Shown one piece after another: positions 43,721-57,424 of a DNA stretch of 64,000 nucleotides. The notes under the pieces are model-generated. The model did not search any database, had not been told where the DNA came from, and was given only the letters and a program-made list of their open reading frames with translations. This DNA is from Desmodesmus armatus (Eukaryota; Chlorophyta; Chlorophyceae; Sphaeropleales; Scenedesmaceae), in the NCBI GenBank assembly GCA_007449985.2, contig VIIQ02000709.1:124001-188000 (forward strand), read 5' to 3'. The stretch's first letter is position 1. Each line of letters opens with the position of its first letter. The position numbers and the translations under genes were made by a program.

Positions 43721-45550
43721 ACAGGCAATTTGCTTTTGCTTGGGTTTTCTTGGCACGGGCTTGCTGTACATTTGTGTCTGTGTGTTTGCAGTTGTATGAG
43801 GGCCAGCCTGTCAGCTGTGGCGGCTGCCTCAGCGCCCACCCTGCTGCCTCTTCGCCTGTGGCAGCAGGCTAATGGACCCAAGAGGATCAGCTGGCATTAC
43901 TCACTAGTCACGGCTTGCGGCCGCTGCGGCCCCGCCAACAGTACAGCATTTTACAGGTGGTGTTTTGGCGGCACATGCACGGACAGGGTGTGAGTGGTAG
44001 TCAGCTGCAGACGCTGTACAACTGTATGTGCAAGCAGTGGGTGATCACGTGATGGTTGGAGGCTGAGTTAGGTGGTGAGCACCCTGGGAAGAGGCTGGGC
44101 AGCCTGGTGGGGCAAGGGGCCTCCTGGCAGCCTCACTGGCAGGCTGGGTTAGGTTGGAGAGGCAAACAGGAGTAGCCGAAGTGGTGGCAGAACCACAAGC
44201 ACTGTGCCTGGCAAGGGGCCCCAGTTGATTGCAGTTGGTGTGAATGTATTGTCCCGCATTGACAGGTGCTTTTGAGCTGCTGGGTCTTGCGTCTTCACCA
44301 TGTTGCTGCGACAGCTTGGTAAGGCCTCAGGCTTCTTCTTGGCAAGGGCACCCCCAGCAGTGTTTGGGGGGTGGAAGCTTTACCGCATTACATGTGGTCA
44401 GGCATTCCTGCTGACACGCCATGCGGTGTGTTCTGTGCATTTTCTGAAGTTACTCATGTGTTCATCTTCAAGGCACCCAGTCGGCCTTTGTATGGCTGGC
44501 GCCTTGGTCTGACATGCCATTGTTCAACGTCACAGTATGCCCAGACTCTGTCGCATATGGCATACAGCGCGCGCAAGGGTCCGACAACATGCATTGCTGG
44601 CCCAGTCGCATTTCACTCCTGCAGGCAGCTTCCTGGTGTGCTGCTGACAGACAGGCACTATATAGTGATGCCGCAACCGAGGATGGCCTGCCAGGCCGGG
44701 CCTGTGGCTGCCGCTTGACGCAGGCAGGGTTGTCGAGTCCCCAGCACTCCTTTCTTGCAAGAATGTGTGGCAGCGTGGGCACTGTGAAAGTGCAATCGTA
44801 GAGCTGCAGGTTTGAAGAGAGCATCGTATTTTATGCTTGATTTGCTGAGCTCACGAGGCAGTGCCTTGCATACTGTTGTGTGCTTCCTTGCGCAATGCGG
44901 CACGCTTTCAATCTCAAACCTCCCCCCTGGGGCTACTAGCTGAGCAGTGCCGGCCTGCTGCCAGCCTGAGGTGGAGAGAACCCTGCAGGACAGGCGGTGC
45001 AGGTTGGCGGGGTGAGCGCATGCATGCAAGTTGGCTCCATGCCAATTTGTGTTTGTGTGGCTGCTGGTTGGCAGTGAAGGTTGAGCTTGCATGTGATGCT
45101 GAGGTATGCTGCCCTGGCTCACAGCAGCTTTTGCAATTGTCACTTTTTTTCACAAATACATGATCTTGATATTGCCCCAAACCTTGGTGTTTGAAGAAAG
45201 TGCTTTGGTGCAGGAGTCAGAGGAATGCACGTACTGCAGCTTTCAGCTCAAACACGCCCTGATGACTCTGCAAGGGGAGGCGCATTCAGCTAAAAGCCAC
45301 CAGTACACTATTGCACTTAAGACGTCCAAAACACCGTGGCATTGACACACAGCTGGCTGTTTTGCCCAGGCTTCAGAAAAGCATGTGTGCGGCAATTGAC
45401 CTTGACGGTTACAACCGGTGACGATACCTTGGAAACGACACATCGGACATACTACGGATGTCTGCACCCACATCGTACTTCATGCACTTGATCATCTTGC
45501 CTTTCACATTGCGCTGGTCAGTTTTCGCGTCGAGGCAGAACTTGTCCGCC
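43721..45550. other. Intergenic region between tandem SIM-family copies
   Basis: The first ~670 bp are unique to this place. From about 44390 it is the duplicate of 37650-38788. No independent gene is supported. Confidence 0.5.
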
Positions 45551-48251
45551 ATGTCACTCGGCCTGCTTGGCCAGCAGAGGTCGCCTCGGTCTGGAAATGG
45601 CGGATCAATATGTGCTGCAGTACGAAGGAGTCGTAGGGTGCGTTTTTAGGCGTCAATGCACCCTGCGCTCAGCTTCAACTGACCGTCCAAGGAAGACTGG
45701 CAGTTGTACCCGGGTGGTGCTTTGCTTTTCTGCCAGCCACTTGCTAGGGGTGCTGTGTCCTCAGAACCGCTTGCTGCTTCTTCTGGATGCAGGCACATGT
45801 GTGGCAGCCAGCTCCTCGGTACCAAACTTCAAAGTCTTCACAGGAGGGGTCGGCCATGTCGGATGCAGACAGCAGCAGTTCAGCCAGCTTGTCAGGGGCG
45901 TCCAGCTCTGAGACAGAGGACAGCAACACCAACAGCGGGGTCAGCAGGGAGGAGGAGGGCATTTCGGCAACTCCTGCCAGGCACAGGCAGAGCAGAACAG
46001 CAACAGGCAGGCGCCGCAGGACTACTGGGCAGCAGATGCAGGGGGGCGCAGCACCAGAACCAGCAGCAGCAGCAGCAGCGGCAGCGGGTCCTGCCGAGCA
46101 AGCACCGGCAAGAGCAGGTCAGCGGATGCAGCATGCCGTACATCAGCCGTACTCACACCTGGTGGTGTGTGAAACAACGTTGGATCTTTCTGCATTGAGC
46201 GCACTGAACCATCTCTGCACAGACCTTGCTGAGCTGCACTGGGACGGCAGCTGTGCAGTGCAGGTGTCAGTCGTGGTGCACCCTTAGGCTGGGAGTCTTA
46301 AGACGACTGCAAGAACTATGTGGCACAGCAGCAGCACCCCCAAGCAGCACCACAGCAGGAGCAAGCAGGCAGCAGCCAAAGCCATGGGCCTTTCACAGCA
46401 ACACTGAAGCAGTGCAGACGAAGAGGATTGCTCATTTCAGGGCTCAGCCATGACAGGAAGCTGGCGCCTTATGTGCAACACAGCAAAACCCACATGATCG
46501 TATTGCATGAAAGGGTAAGTCATGCCTGAAGACCCAAAATGTACATGTGCGGTATGCTGGTGTGGTTTGGGTGCCTTGCAATGTTGCGTTGGATGCCATG
46601 CAATGCCGTGTTGGAGATTGTGTTGGAGATTGTGTTGCACTGCCACCAAACAGTATACAGTGACTGTGGCTGGGGTAGTTGCTACCCCAGCCGGCAGCCA
46701 TTGATTTGGTCAGCCAACCTGGCGCCCAATTTGTGTGTGGCCGTCATATGATACCAGGCTGCATTCATGCATGATTGCAGGTCCCTGATGCTGGTGGTCC
46801 GCCTCACTTTAGGCTGCACATTCAGCCTGGCAGCCCATCAAAGCTTCGAAATGGTTACTCCCAACGCATCAGCCGTGCTGGTGAGGGCAAGGGGTTGCAA
46901 GTGTTCCCTGGCAGCGTGGCGGAGGTCACAACAGAGGTGAGTTGTGATCGTGACAACACGTGTGAACACTGTCTACACAAACTGTGTGGGTGTGTGGGCA
47001 AGATGGTACTATCAAAGTGTGCAATGTCAACATGAGGCTTGGCTACGCAGCCAACATTCTTTGCATGCTTTGTAAGGGCGTTGATCGTGACATACAAGCA
47101 GTGCCGCATTTGCAATGTCAGGCTGCTGCTGGCCTGTCCTTACCTGAAGGTTCCAAGCTTGGCAGCCTCACAAGCTGCATTCAATGCATCGGTTGCTATT
47201 GTGGCTGTGACTGTGCGGTTACCGTGAACTGACTCACTGAGTGGCTTGCTTCCCCTGTCTTATTGCAGGTAGGAGAGGTGTGCGTGGTGACAGACAGTAG
47301 TAGACCCCGCCAGTTCCTGTGTGTGACTATCCCCAAGGTCTTAGCGTGCTCACAGCTGCCTGCTACAGTGAAGTTCCCTCTCAGTGTCACTGTGATGGTC
47401 CTGGAGCAACAGGCAGCAGGTACGGTCTTCGGCTTGCTGCAGTACTGTTGGCCTCCCCAAATGCCCTTTGATGGAACATGGGATGTTGCTGCAGCTGGGG
47501 GTGCCGCACCCACACTGAGACGGGAGCTCAGCTACTTATGATCATCATCACATGGTCGCCTTAGCATTCTGCGTCCTTCCCATCATGGTTCATCACTGCC
47601 AGGGAATCGCTACAGAATGTCTGCCAAGTCGGCAGACTCAGTTGGCAGACGGGCTGCCGCAGTAAACACCGTGTGGCGGTTTGCAGGATGACAGCACACT
47701 GCGGCATTGTGCCGCACTCAGTCATGCACTAGTGACGAACTGATTGTGTCACTAGGTCAGTGACACGGTGTCATGCCTTGGCTGCAGGGGTCCCTGACCG
47801 CAATATAGGGCATTGGCCCAATCCTGACGCAACAAGGGGTATGAAGCTATACCTGGACACAAGCAGCCGCGACAAATTGTACTGGAAGCAGCACCTGCCC
47901 CACCCATTGTCAGCCTATGAGGGCCGGCGCCTTGCCAAGGTGTCCCTCATGCCGCACCAAGACAGCTACATGCTCACCTTCACGCTGGCACCAACAGCAG
48001 GTGTGGCACACTTTTCATGCACAGGCCGCAGCACATAACAGCACCACAGCCTCCTCCTCCTGCTGCTGCTGCTGCTGCTGGTCAGAATCCACCAATGGCA
48101 TGCTGATGGTAAGCACTTCTAGTGGGGATGTTCAGGCTCACTGCTGATAGCACAACATAGCCCCACTACCCCTGCTACACTTCATGTCTCCTGTGTCTCT
48201 GATTAGGTCAGCACCCGTGCAAGTCTCGACCCTGACCCACCCACTTGTTGC

Positions 48252-48372
<121 letters not shown>

Positions 48373-48503
48373 GTGCATCGTGCAACGCAGCCACCACGGC
48401 AGCATCCTCACTGGCACTGCCCCAATCACCTGCAGCAGCAGCAGCAGCAGCAGTGCCTGTGGTTTCTGGGGATCCAACAGCACAGGCAGCCAACTCTTAG
48501 GCT

Positions 48504-48544
<41 letters not shown>

Positions 48545-49214
48545 TGCGGCAGCAGCAGTGGCAGGTGGAAGCCATCTGGCGCGTCCGTCCCCCCTGCTAG
48601 CCCCCAAGCACTGCTGCCCCTCAAGCGGCCAGCAGCAACGCAGCAGCAGCCAGCTACGCCCAGTTGGCAGGACCCTGCAGTGATGCAGCAGGGTCAACAG
48701 GAGCAGATGCAGCAGCGGCGGGGCCCAGCAGCAAGAAGCGCGGAGTAGCAGGCTCGCAAAGCAGCAGCAGGATGCACGCATCACGCCAGCAGCAGCAGCA
48801 CCAGGACCAGCACCAGCAGCACAAACACCGGCAGCAACAAACAGCGGCGGCAGCAGCAGCAGCGGCAGCACCAACCTCAGGTTCACAGGGTCAAAGCTCA
48901 CACCAGACGGATCAGCTAGCTGTGTCCGCTGCAGCAGCAGCCACAGACCCTACAGCAGCAGCCGCAGCAGCAGGAGTAACGGCCCAGCAGCAGCCCACAG
49001 GTGCCAACAGCCTAGCAGCCACCCGGGACCCCGGGTGTTAGTGCTGATGCAATACAAGCAGCTGGCAGAGATAAGGCGGAACACAGGCAGTGTTGCGGCA
49101 GCAACAACAGGTCCAGCTACAACAGCAGCTGGGCCAAGCCACAAAAGGCCTCGAGGAGGCCGGCAGCAGCAGCAGCAGCAGATTAAGTCAGCACCACCAC
49201 CACCACCAACAGCA

Positions 49215-52200
49215 ATTGTTGGGTCAGCAGCTACCCTGTCATTGTGAGCTCTGCTTGCCCATCAGCAGCAGCAGCTGCAGGGGTAGGGATGGTCGAGCAA
49301 AGGCCAGCAGCACCCAATACTCCACTTGGCCCCCTGCCAGTGCTGCTGCCTCTTACAATGCAGGGGAGTCACAGGCAGCAGCAGCAGCAGTGGTAGCAGC
49401 AGTAGCAGCACAAGAGCAGCAGGGGCAAGGGACAGCAGAGGTGTCTGACAGTGTCTGCACACATGTGCCCCTCTTTCCGGAGTGCATGCTGCTGCTGGCA
49501 GGGTGCAGTGCCATCAGCAGCAGGAGCAGCAGCAGGAGCAGCAGCAGCAGCAGCAGGAGCAGCAGCAGGAGCAGCAGCAGGAGCAGCTGGAGGTGCAGCA
49601 GCAGGTACCACCAGCAGCACCAGCCACCAGTGAGTATGTTGCTGCCGCCCACAGCCCGACAGCACACCCCACAGAGCCTGACGTTAGTGCTGCCACTGCT
49701 GTTGATGAGACTGAACTGAAGCTGCAGCAGCAGCACAGCAGCAGCAGCAATCACAGTCAGCAGGCAAGCTCAAGGTGGCAGGATGGAAGAGCAACAGCAG
49801 GATGTGGAAATGACACCACCAACAGCAGAACAACCGTCAGCAGCAGTAGGCCCTCAGGGTTTCCCACCTCCCCAAACACGCGAATCGTCAGATCCAGGTG
49901 ACTCAGCAGGGCTGCAACTGCTGCTAGCACAAGGCTGCGGGAGTCCGGCAGCAGCAGCTGCAGGCGCACTGAGCCCACAATCATCTGCGCAACTACCAGC
50001 AGCTTTGGTGGGTGCAGCAGCAGGAGACCAGTCAGCGCTGCCGCCACCAAGCTGCCTGCAGAGCAAGCACTGGGGCAGACAGGAGATCAGCAGCAGCAGC
50101 AGCAGCTTGAAGACGTGGAGCCTGCTGCCAGCAGTGGTGGCGGTGGTGTGGGGGTGCTACCCTGCAAGGTGCTGCAGTCCTGACCTGCTGATAGCAATGG
50201 GCAGCTGCAGGGACCAGCACAGGCAGGAATGAGCAGCAGCAAGCGGTTCCCCAGCAGCAGGTTGCAGCAGACACAACAAATGTGTCCACAGATGCTGCAG
50301 GACGCCTGCACCCAGTGGGTGCAACTGTGCCACCACCAGCTGCTGTTGCAGGCCGTGTGCTGGTCAAGCAGAAGGTGCCAGCAGTGCTAGACCTGAGTGT
50401 ATGTTCAAATGACATTGAAGGAGGGGACGCAGGGTGCTCCCAGCACAACCAGCAGCGTCAGCTGCCGGCTCTCCTGCCAGTGCCAGCGTCTGCAGCAGCA
50501 GCAGCAGCAGCAGGATGGGGGGTGGCAGCAGGAGGTCTGCAGAAGCACCTACTACCCAACTGCCTGATTCTCTCGCCACTCCTGCCGTCACTGCTGCCAC
50601 ACCCAGTGGAGCTCCAGCTTCAGCGCCACAGCCTGGTGCAGCTGGTGCAGCTGCTGTAGCTGGCCACAGCAACCCAGTTGGCGCTGCTGCCCCAGCCCCA
50701 CCCTGCTGCCCCCAGGCCTGCAGCTGGCCCCTGCCTCCTCACCTGCAGCCATACAGCAGCAGCTGACAGTGTTCATGGGCCAGACGCTGCGCCGCCAGTT
50801 GGTGTGTCTGCAGCTACCCTAGTCATTGCGAGCTCTGCAGGCCCATCCCCAACAGCAACAGCAGCTGCAGCTGCAGGGTAGGGACGCTTGATCAGACACC
50901 AGCAGCATCAAGTGGTCCACCGGTCTCTTGCCAGTGCTGCTGCCTCTCAAGCATGCAGTGGAGCCGCCCGCAGCAGCAGCAGCGACGCCAGAGCAGCAGA
51001 AGCAAAGGGGACCAGAGGTCTTCGACATTGCTTTGCACACCGGGGTGCCCACTTCCGAAGTGCATGCAGCTGCTGGCAGGGTTCAGTGCCACCAGCGCAG
51101 GAGGAGCAGCAGCAGCAGCTGGGTGGTCTGCAGCAGCCAACTGCAAGCTGCGCAGGAGGCGTGCATGGTGGCTGCTGCCGCTACCCCTGCTGCTGCCCAT
51201 GTGTTGGTCAAGCAGGAGCCCACAGCTGTGCTGAGAGCCACATGCGACTCGTGTGAGGGTGGGGAGGCAGCAAATGCACAGAGCAGCTGCCAGCACCTGC
51301 AGCCCCAGCTGCAGGTGCAGCAGATACCACCAGCAGCACCAACCGCCAGTGAGTCTGTTGCTGCAGCCGTCAGCCCTACCGCACCCCCTGCAGAGCCTCA
51401 TTTGTTGCTGCCGCTGATGGTAACACCGCTGGCACTGCCGCAGCACCAGCATCCACAAGCAGTCAGCAGCCCCAAGGTGGCAGGATAGCAGAGCAGCAGC
51501 AGGATTTGGACATGACACCAGCAGCAGCACAAGTGTCAGCAGCAGTAGCAGGTCTTCAGGGTTACCAGCCACCCCAGAGGCACCAAGCGCCTAATCCAGG
51601 TTACTCAGCACTGCTGCAGCTGCTGCCAGCACAAGCTGCAGCATCAGCACCAGCAGATCACAGTCTAGCGGCTGCTGTTACGCTGAGCTCACAAACCTTT
51701 GCACGACCACCAGCAGCATCAGTGGGTGCAGCAGCAGCAGCACCAGCACCAGCAGCTGGAACGGCTCTCAAGCAGCCTGCTGAGCATACTGGTGCCAACA
51801 GGGCAGCTTCATTCCTCATCCCCCAACAAGTGCTACCGCCGCTCACGCTGCCTGCAGAGCAGCAACTGGCAGCCGCGGCGGGAGATCTGCAGCAGCAACC
51901 TGACGACGTGGCACCTGCTGCTGCCAGCAGCGGTGGCGGTGGCGGTGGTGGTGCTGCAAGTGGTGGTAGTGGAACCACCCTGCCTGGGTGCTGCACTCAT
52001 GAGCTGCTGGCAGCAGTGGACAGCGGCAGGGACCAGCACAGGCAGGGACTCCCTGCCTCAGTCGGACTGAACAGCCAGCAAGTGATGCCCCAGCAGCAGG
52101 TTGCAGCAGACAGATCAAATGTGGCCATGGCCGCTGCAGGAATGGATGCGGCTACACCACCACCATATGCAGCAGCAGCACCCGCTGCTGCTGCAGGCCA

Positions 52201-52620
52201 CATGTCAGTCAAGCAGGAGCTGCCAGCAGTGCTTGACCTGACTGGTGATTCAGACGATGATGATGGAGGGAATGCAGGGTGCTCCCAGCACAACCAGCAG
52301 CATCAGCCAACAGCTCCCCTGCCAGTGCCAGTATCTGCAGCAGCAGCACCAGGGTTAGTGACAGCAGGAGGTGCTGTCAACCCTGCAGCAGCACCTCTCA
52401 TTCAATATATATTCAGAGGGCCTCTGCCGGTAGCCCTCAGCACTCCTGCTGCAGCTGCTGCCGCACCCAGTGGTGCTCCAGCTGCAACAGCACAGCCTGG
52501 TGTAGTTGGTGTAGCTGGCCCCAGCAACCCAGCTGCCGCTGCTGCCCCAGCCCCCACCCTGCTGCCCCCGGGCCTGCAGCTGCCCCTGCCTCCTCACCTG
52601 CTGCCATACGGCAGCAGCTG
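49215..52620 (+). repeat. Internal tandem duplication of the pseudogene tail (modules A and B)
   Basis: Module A (about 49215-50799) and module B (about 50800-52620) are homologous along their length. Landmarks are CAGCTACCCT-GTCATTG-GAGCT at 49229/50813, GAAGTGCATGC-type sequence followed by TGCTGGCAGGG at 49482/51056, GGTGGCAGGAT at 49775/51475, GTCAAGCAG at 50364/52208 and ACAGTGTTCATGGGCCAGAC at 50766/52620. Module A breaks off within the C-terminal module just after GACGCTGCGCCGCCAG, marking the duplication junction. B has GCAGCTGCCCCTGCC where A has GCAGCTGGCCCCTGCC, a one-base loss that causes the C-terminal frameshift. A's SIM is degraded (VLDLSVCSNDIEGG). Confidence 0.85.
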
Positions 52621-52850
52621 ACAGTGTTCATGGGCCAGACGTTGCGGCCGCTGCTGCCACGCCAGCAGTATAGCAGCCTGATGGAGCAGCTGGGGGTGGT
52701 GTTTGGGCAGTACAGGCGTGGCCAGGGGGTGGGCGAGGAGCAGCTGCAGACAATGTACTTGTGTGTGCAGGCTGCTGTTGACGGTGGGGAGGTGGGCAGG
52801 GTGGTGAGCAGCCTGGAGGATGCGCTGGGCTGGATGATGGGGTGAGGGTC

Positions 52851-54219
52851 GAAAGGGGCCTCCGTGGTCGACGATTGACGCAACTGTGTTGCAACTGGAC
52901 GTCTTGTTGGCCACTGGTCACCTTATTGGCCACTCAGTACTAGCGGCATGTGATATGGCATGGTATACTGTTTGTCTGTGGTATGCTGGCAGTGGATGCA
53001 TGTTGGTTTGCAACAGCAGAGTTGTGGTCATGTCTCAATGCCTTGTGCGCTCTAGACCAATCTGTCGTGTGCAGTGTCCAGTTTTGGGCTGAAGTTGGTG
53101 ACGCCCCAGCCTGGACAGATGGTGCTGCACGCTGAAACGTGCACCAGCACACTTGTGAGAGTTCAACAGCAGCATTAGGTCGCCAGGTGTTTTGTGGTGT
53201 GATTCTAGGATGGGGTCAAGTTGGCAGTTGTGAGAGTGTGTACAAGTACCTGTACTCACGGTGACACGACAAGTGTGGGAGGGTATGATTGTAAGCTTGC
53301 ATGAACAACTTTTTAGACAACTTTTTATACCGTATGGGTCAACCCCAGCCCATCCTTCAAGGTTTTGCAAAGGAAGTGCATGTACATGTCAGACCCAGTG
53401 AGCTACAACGTTGTGCTGCTGCCAAGTGCTGAAGAGTGCTGAGGGGTGTGTAGAGAAGTACTTGTGTTGTTTCAATCGAACGGCACTGTCACATGTTGTC
53501 TCTTCATCACTGTGCTGACCAACCCGCCAGAAATACCATACTCTGCCCACTGTGCATCGCCTCAATCATGCGCCATCTTGAAGACATATTACGCTGCCTA
53601 AGTTAGTTTTGGTATTGCGACAGTGGCCATAGACGGCCCCAGGGCCATGTGACCTTTCGAAATGATTTTGAGTTTTCAGCTAAGCAGTGCGGTATGTGTT
53701 CAGCTGGGAGAGCGATCGAAGGAACATCCATGTCGAGCCACAAGTTTGCACGATACTTCACACGCCACCTATCAGTCTTCATCTGCAGCAACTGTGCAAC
53801 GCTCTGGCCAGCAGGGTATCGTCGTGAACAGACTGCTGGCGCTCTTTCACGTCGTTTCAAGTCTACCTGTTCTCCCTGAAGCTGCCCTCGAGTCTGCTGC
53901 AGCCAGCAACTCGTTCTGACTACCATCTCAGCAGCTGCAGTTGTCAGCTTGCTGGCATCCACTACTGATGCCAGCCCCGACCTCCAAGCATTAGATGAGG
54001 AGCTGATGCTCGAAATCAGGTATGTCAGTCAGTCACACATAGGCCCTGCCCCGTGGAGTGCGTGCACAGCAGGCACACCATGCTCTTCTGAACATCGCCT
54101 GTGTTGCTGTCTTCAGGCATGATCTCTGGTCATGGCCATCATGGTTGCTCGATAACTGCAGGTGTTCTGAGCCATAGAAAAGCTCACGTATGTGTGGTCT
54201 GCTGCTGGTGCTCTGCAGG
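52851..54219. other. Intergenic, with a possible exon at ~53890-54017
   Basis: Mostly unsupported frames. An open stretch reading QQLVLTTISAAAVVSLLAST then TDASPDLQALDEELMLEIR ends at GTATGT (54018). It joins in correct phase to the acceptor before the LRR copy 3 ATG, so it may be an upstream coding exon of that gene. Copies 1 and 2 have UTR introns at the same place. Confidence 0.4.
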
Positions 54220-56293
54220 ATGTCATCAGCACCATCCTCAGCACCCACCTCAGCATTCCCCTCAGCACCATATGAGTCAGCACAGTCACTCAGCACAGAG
54301 TACCATGGCCATGGTGGGCTGCTTACACTGCCTGACTCTTTGCTGGAGGCAATACTGCTTTGCTTCTACACTGAAGACGACAGCGATGAGCGCAGCTTGC
54401 TGAATGCTGCCATGGCCCACAGCAGGTTGCGCACAGCATCTCTGCAGTTGCTGAGGGATTTCAGAGCAACTGTCACCCAGCAGCAGCAGGCGGACAGCAT
54501 CATGAACTTCATGTCCAAGCACAGCGATGGGGTTGACTCCATCCAACTCTACTGCGATGAGTCCAATCCCCTTACATTTGTCCTGCACCAAAACCTGCAG
54601 CTGAGCAGCTTGGACATGCGTGACGTCAAGGTGCGCCTGCACCCAGGCCATGGCTTCCAAGGTGTGCTGGGGCCCGGGGACAGCCTCCTCAATCGGCTTG
54701 GACTGTTTGACTGCGAGCTGCTTGATGGGGCAGCTGAGGCGCTGTCGCAGCTGCCTGCTGACCTGGAAGACCTCCACCTCTTGGACGTCATCACTGTCGC
54801 TGGCAGCACACACGAGCCTGTGAAGTTCCCCACACACGTCTTGCAGCAGCTGCAGCAGCTTAAATACCTTGAACTCGCTGGCATGAAGCTGCAGTGCCTT
54901 GACAAGGTCAGCCCACCTCTGCAGCCCCTGCAGTACCTAACCAAGCTGGCCGACCTTCGACTCAGTGCAGACTCCGAGGGTTGGTTGTTTGACAGTGCTG
55001 ATGACGCAGATGATGACACAAGTGAGGCAGATCCAGATGACCACATCATCAGGATCTCTGCCAGCATGCTGGCCAACACACAGCACCTCACACAGTTGGA
55101 GCTTACTGGCTATGTGTGCGAGCCAGGCGCCCTGGCCGGCAAGACCCACCTGCAGCACTTGGAGCTGCGCATCTGCTTGATAGCTGGTGGTGCAGAAGGG
55201 GCAGCACAATTGGCGCTGCACCTGCAGGAGCTACAGCAGCTGACACACCTGACCCTGCATGACAGCTTGCACTACAAGTGGGCGTCACCAGCAGCATACT
55301 CAGCGTTGACAGCAAGCAGCAACCTGCAAGAACTTGACATCGGCAAGTGCAATGCGCCAGCTGGGATGTGGCAGCACATATTCAATAAAGGCGCAAAGCT
55401 GGAGCAGCTGCAATCCCTGATCATCCGACAAGTGATGGATTGTGACTTCCCAGAGGACAAGACACCCGCTCCTGATATCAAGCACCTCAGCTGCTGCACT
55501 GGCCTGACAACGTTGGACATGTGCGGTTTAGTCTGCGATGCAGAGGTGCTGGCGCCCCTGAAGAGGCTGAGCGGGCTGCGCGCACTGGGCATGACGATCG
55601 ACTTCATAGGGCAGGACGCGATGCTTGCCATGGAGGCAGTGTCACAGTGCACGCAGCTGAATGAGCTTGGCTTGAGTATCACTAACCTGGCAGAGGGCCA
55701 GTTAGGGCAGGCCACCCTCTCGGTCCTGCTGGTGCAGCTGAACCAGCTGACCGCGCTGACCTTGCTGGCCTTTAATGCTCATGATACAACGGGTGATATG
55801 GTGCAGAGCCGCGTGCTCTCTTTTGACGTGAGCTGGCCCTGGGTTGTTGGTCTGTAATTGAATAGTCAAGATGTAGGACTGGCCACTATGTCTTCATGGG
55901 CAGCAGCAGTGCTGCTGCTGCTGCTGCTTGCATCAGCTGGTATCGTACATTGTATGTAGGTGTTGTATGACCCAGCATGTCCCCACAACAAGTCAGGAGT
56001 GACGACCATCAGATGCCGTATAGGGCTGCATCTCAGCTATTTGATTGCCAAGCCTGCCTTCACTGGGCGTTTGCACAACTTGTACTATGTGACATAGTCA
56101 GTGAATTGCAAAGCGTGCGGCATGTTTCATACAAGTCTGTTTTGCTGCTTCTGTTGGCACTTCTTTGCAGGACCCTGACGCTGAGCCTGTTTGGATCCAA
56201 CTACTTAACCACATCAATGATATGGAGGAGGCTACACTTCTGCAAGAGACGCAACAGGCCGCTGCGGCTTTGGCTGGTCAGCCTCATGACTAA
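54220..56293 (+). CDS. F-box-like leucine-rich-repeat protein, copy 3
   Basis: Model join(54220..55827, 56171..56293), 576 residues from MSSAPSSAPTSAF. Donor GTGAGC and the acceptor TTTGCAG join in phase 0 to DPDAEPVWIQLLNHIN, the diverged counterpart of the final exon of copies 1 and 2. An F-box-like segment (LLTLPDSLLEAILLC, LLNAAMAHSRLRTAS) is followed by LRRs (LKYLELAGMKL, LTQLELTGYV, LQHLELRICLI, LTHLTLHDSLH, LQELDIGKCNA, LTTLDMCGLVC). An acidic loop DSADDADDDTSEADPDD interrupts the repeats and is absent from the others. An upstream coding exon is possible (see 53890-54017). It is more diverged than copies 1 and 2 are from each other, so the family predates the inverted duplication. Confidence 0.8.
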
Positions 56294-57424
56294 TGGTGAG
56301 TTGGCAGCACCAACAGCAGCCTGAGGGGCCGTCCAAAGTTGGGGCCATCAGTACCACACCAGGGTTCTGGTAGCCATTTTATGCTGATACCAGTTGTCGT
56401 CAAGACAGTTGCTCAGCCGGAACAACTTGTTTAGGGTTTAGGGTTTTGAGGCAATGCAGGTGAGCGCTGCAGCAGCAAGACAACAGAGCATGGTACAGTG
56501 CAGTGGCTGACTCTGCTTCACCAGGGACTCATTTGGCTGGTGTCACTGACTCAGGCAGGCTGCACCATGGCTCTTCTTGCAGAAGACAGTAGGGGAGAGC
56601 GCTGGGCAGCTGCTTAGCCCCAAGGATTATGGCTTGGCAGAAAGATACATACAATTGAACAGTGCCATGTTGCATGCTGCCAAGTTTTCTGCATAACTGC
56701 CCTGCTGTGTTGTGATGTGCTGTTGTAGACTGAAGGCCCTTTCAGGCGCCTCGCCTCCTCTGCTGGTGCTTGGTGATGCGTCTTGGCCAATGTCTTGAGT
56801 CAGTGGCTCCAAGAGCCACTCGGCAGTAACACAGACAGTGGGTAGGAGCCATGCGCCCATGCGCCCTCCCGGCTCTTGCACATGAGAGCTGCAGCTGTGT
56901 TTGCGTCACTGGTGGCCAGTTGGCCATTTCAGGCAAGAACTGCTGGTGGTTGTGTCAGCACAGGAAGTGGTCACTGGTGCAGTGTTTGGGTCTGGCAGTG
57001 GCGACTATGATGCTCTGTGGCCGTGATGGTGGGATGGGTGCCAAAGTATGCATTGCTTGGCTACAGGCATGCCGTTGGCGCTTGTGTGAATGTTTGGCAA
57101 CCAGAAACTGCAGGTTGAGACATGGAGTTTTCCCCTGGCAGCTGAATAACTCCTTTGGCTCAGAGAGACGCCCACAGGATATGTTCTTGATGTTTCAATA
57201 TTGATAGCTGCAGGTGTAACATTGAATACCGATTGGTTTGAGCTTCGTAAGGGATGCTTGTCATCAATTCGAAAGACACTTACTAATCCATGCTTACCTA
57301 ATGCATGTCATATGCGACACGCAGTGCACTGTGCAGACTGGCTGCAACGTGTTCACCAAAATAATAGTATTTACTGCTGGCTAAGCAAGTCTCCCGTCGC
57401 TGCTTCAACAAACAGCAGTAGATC
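56294..57424. other. Intergenic, contains interstitial telomere-like repeat
   Basis: No gene supported. It includes the promoter region of the PSMD5-like gene. A run reading TTTAGGGTTTAGGG then TTTTGAGG lies at 56430-56451. Confidence 0.5.
56430..56443 (+). repeat. Interstitial telomere-type repeat (TTTAGGG)2
   Basis: Two perfect plant/green-algal telomere units followed by a degenerate third. Two units can arise by chance or by repair of a double-strand break. Confidence 0.6.
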
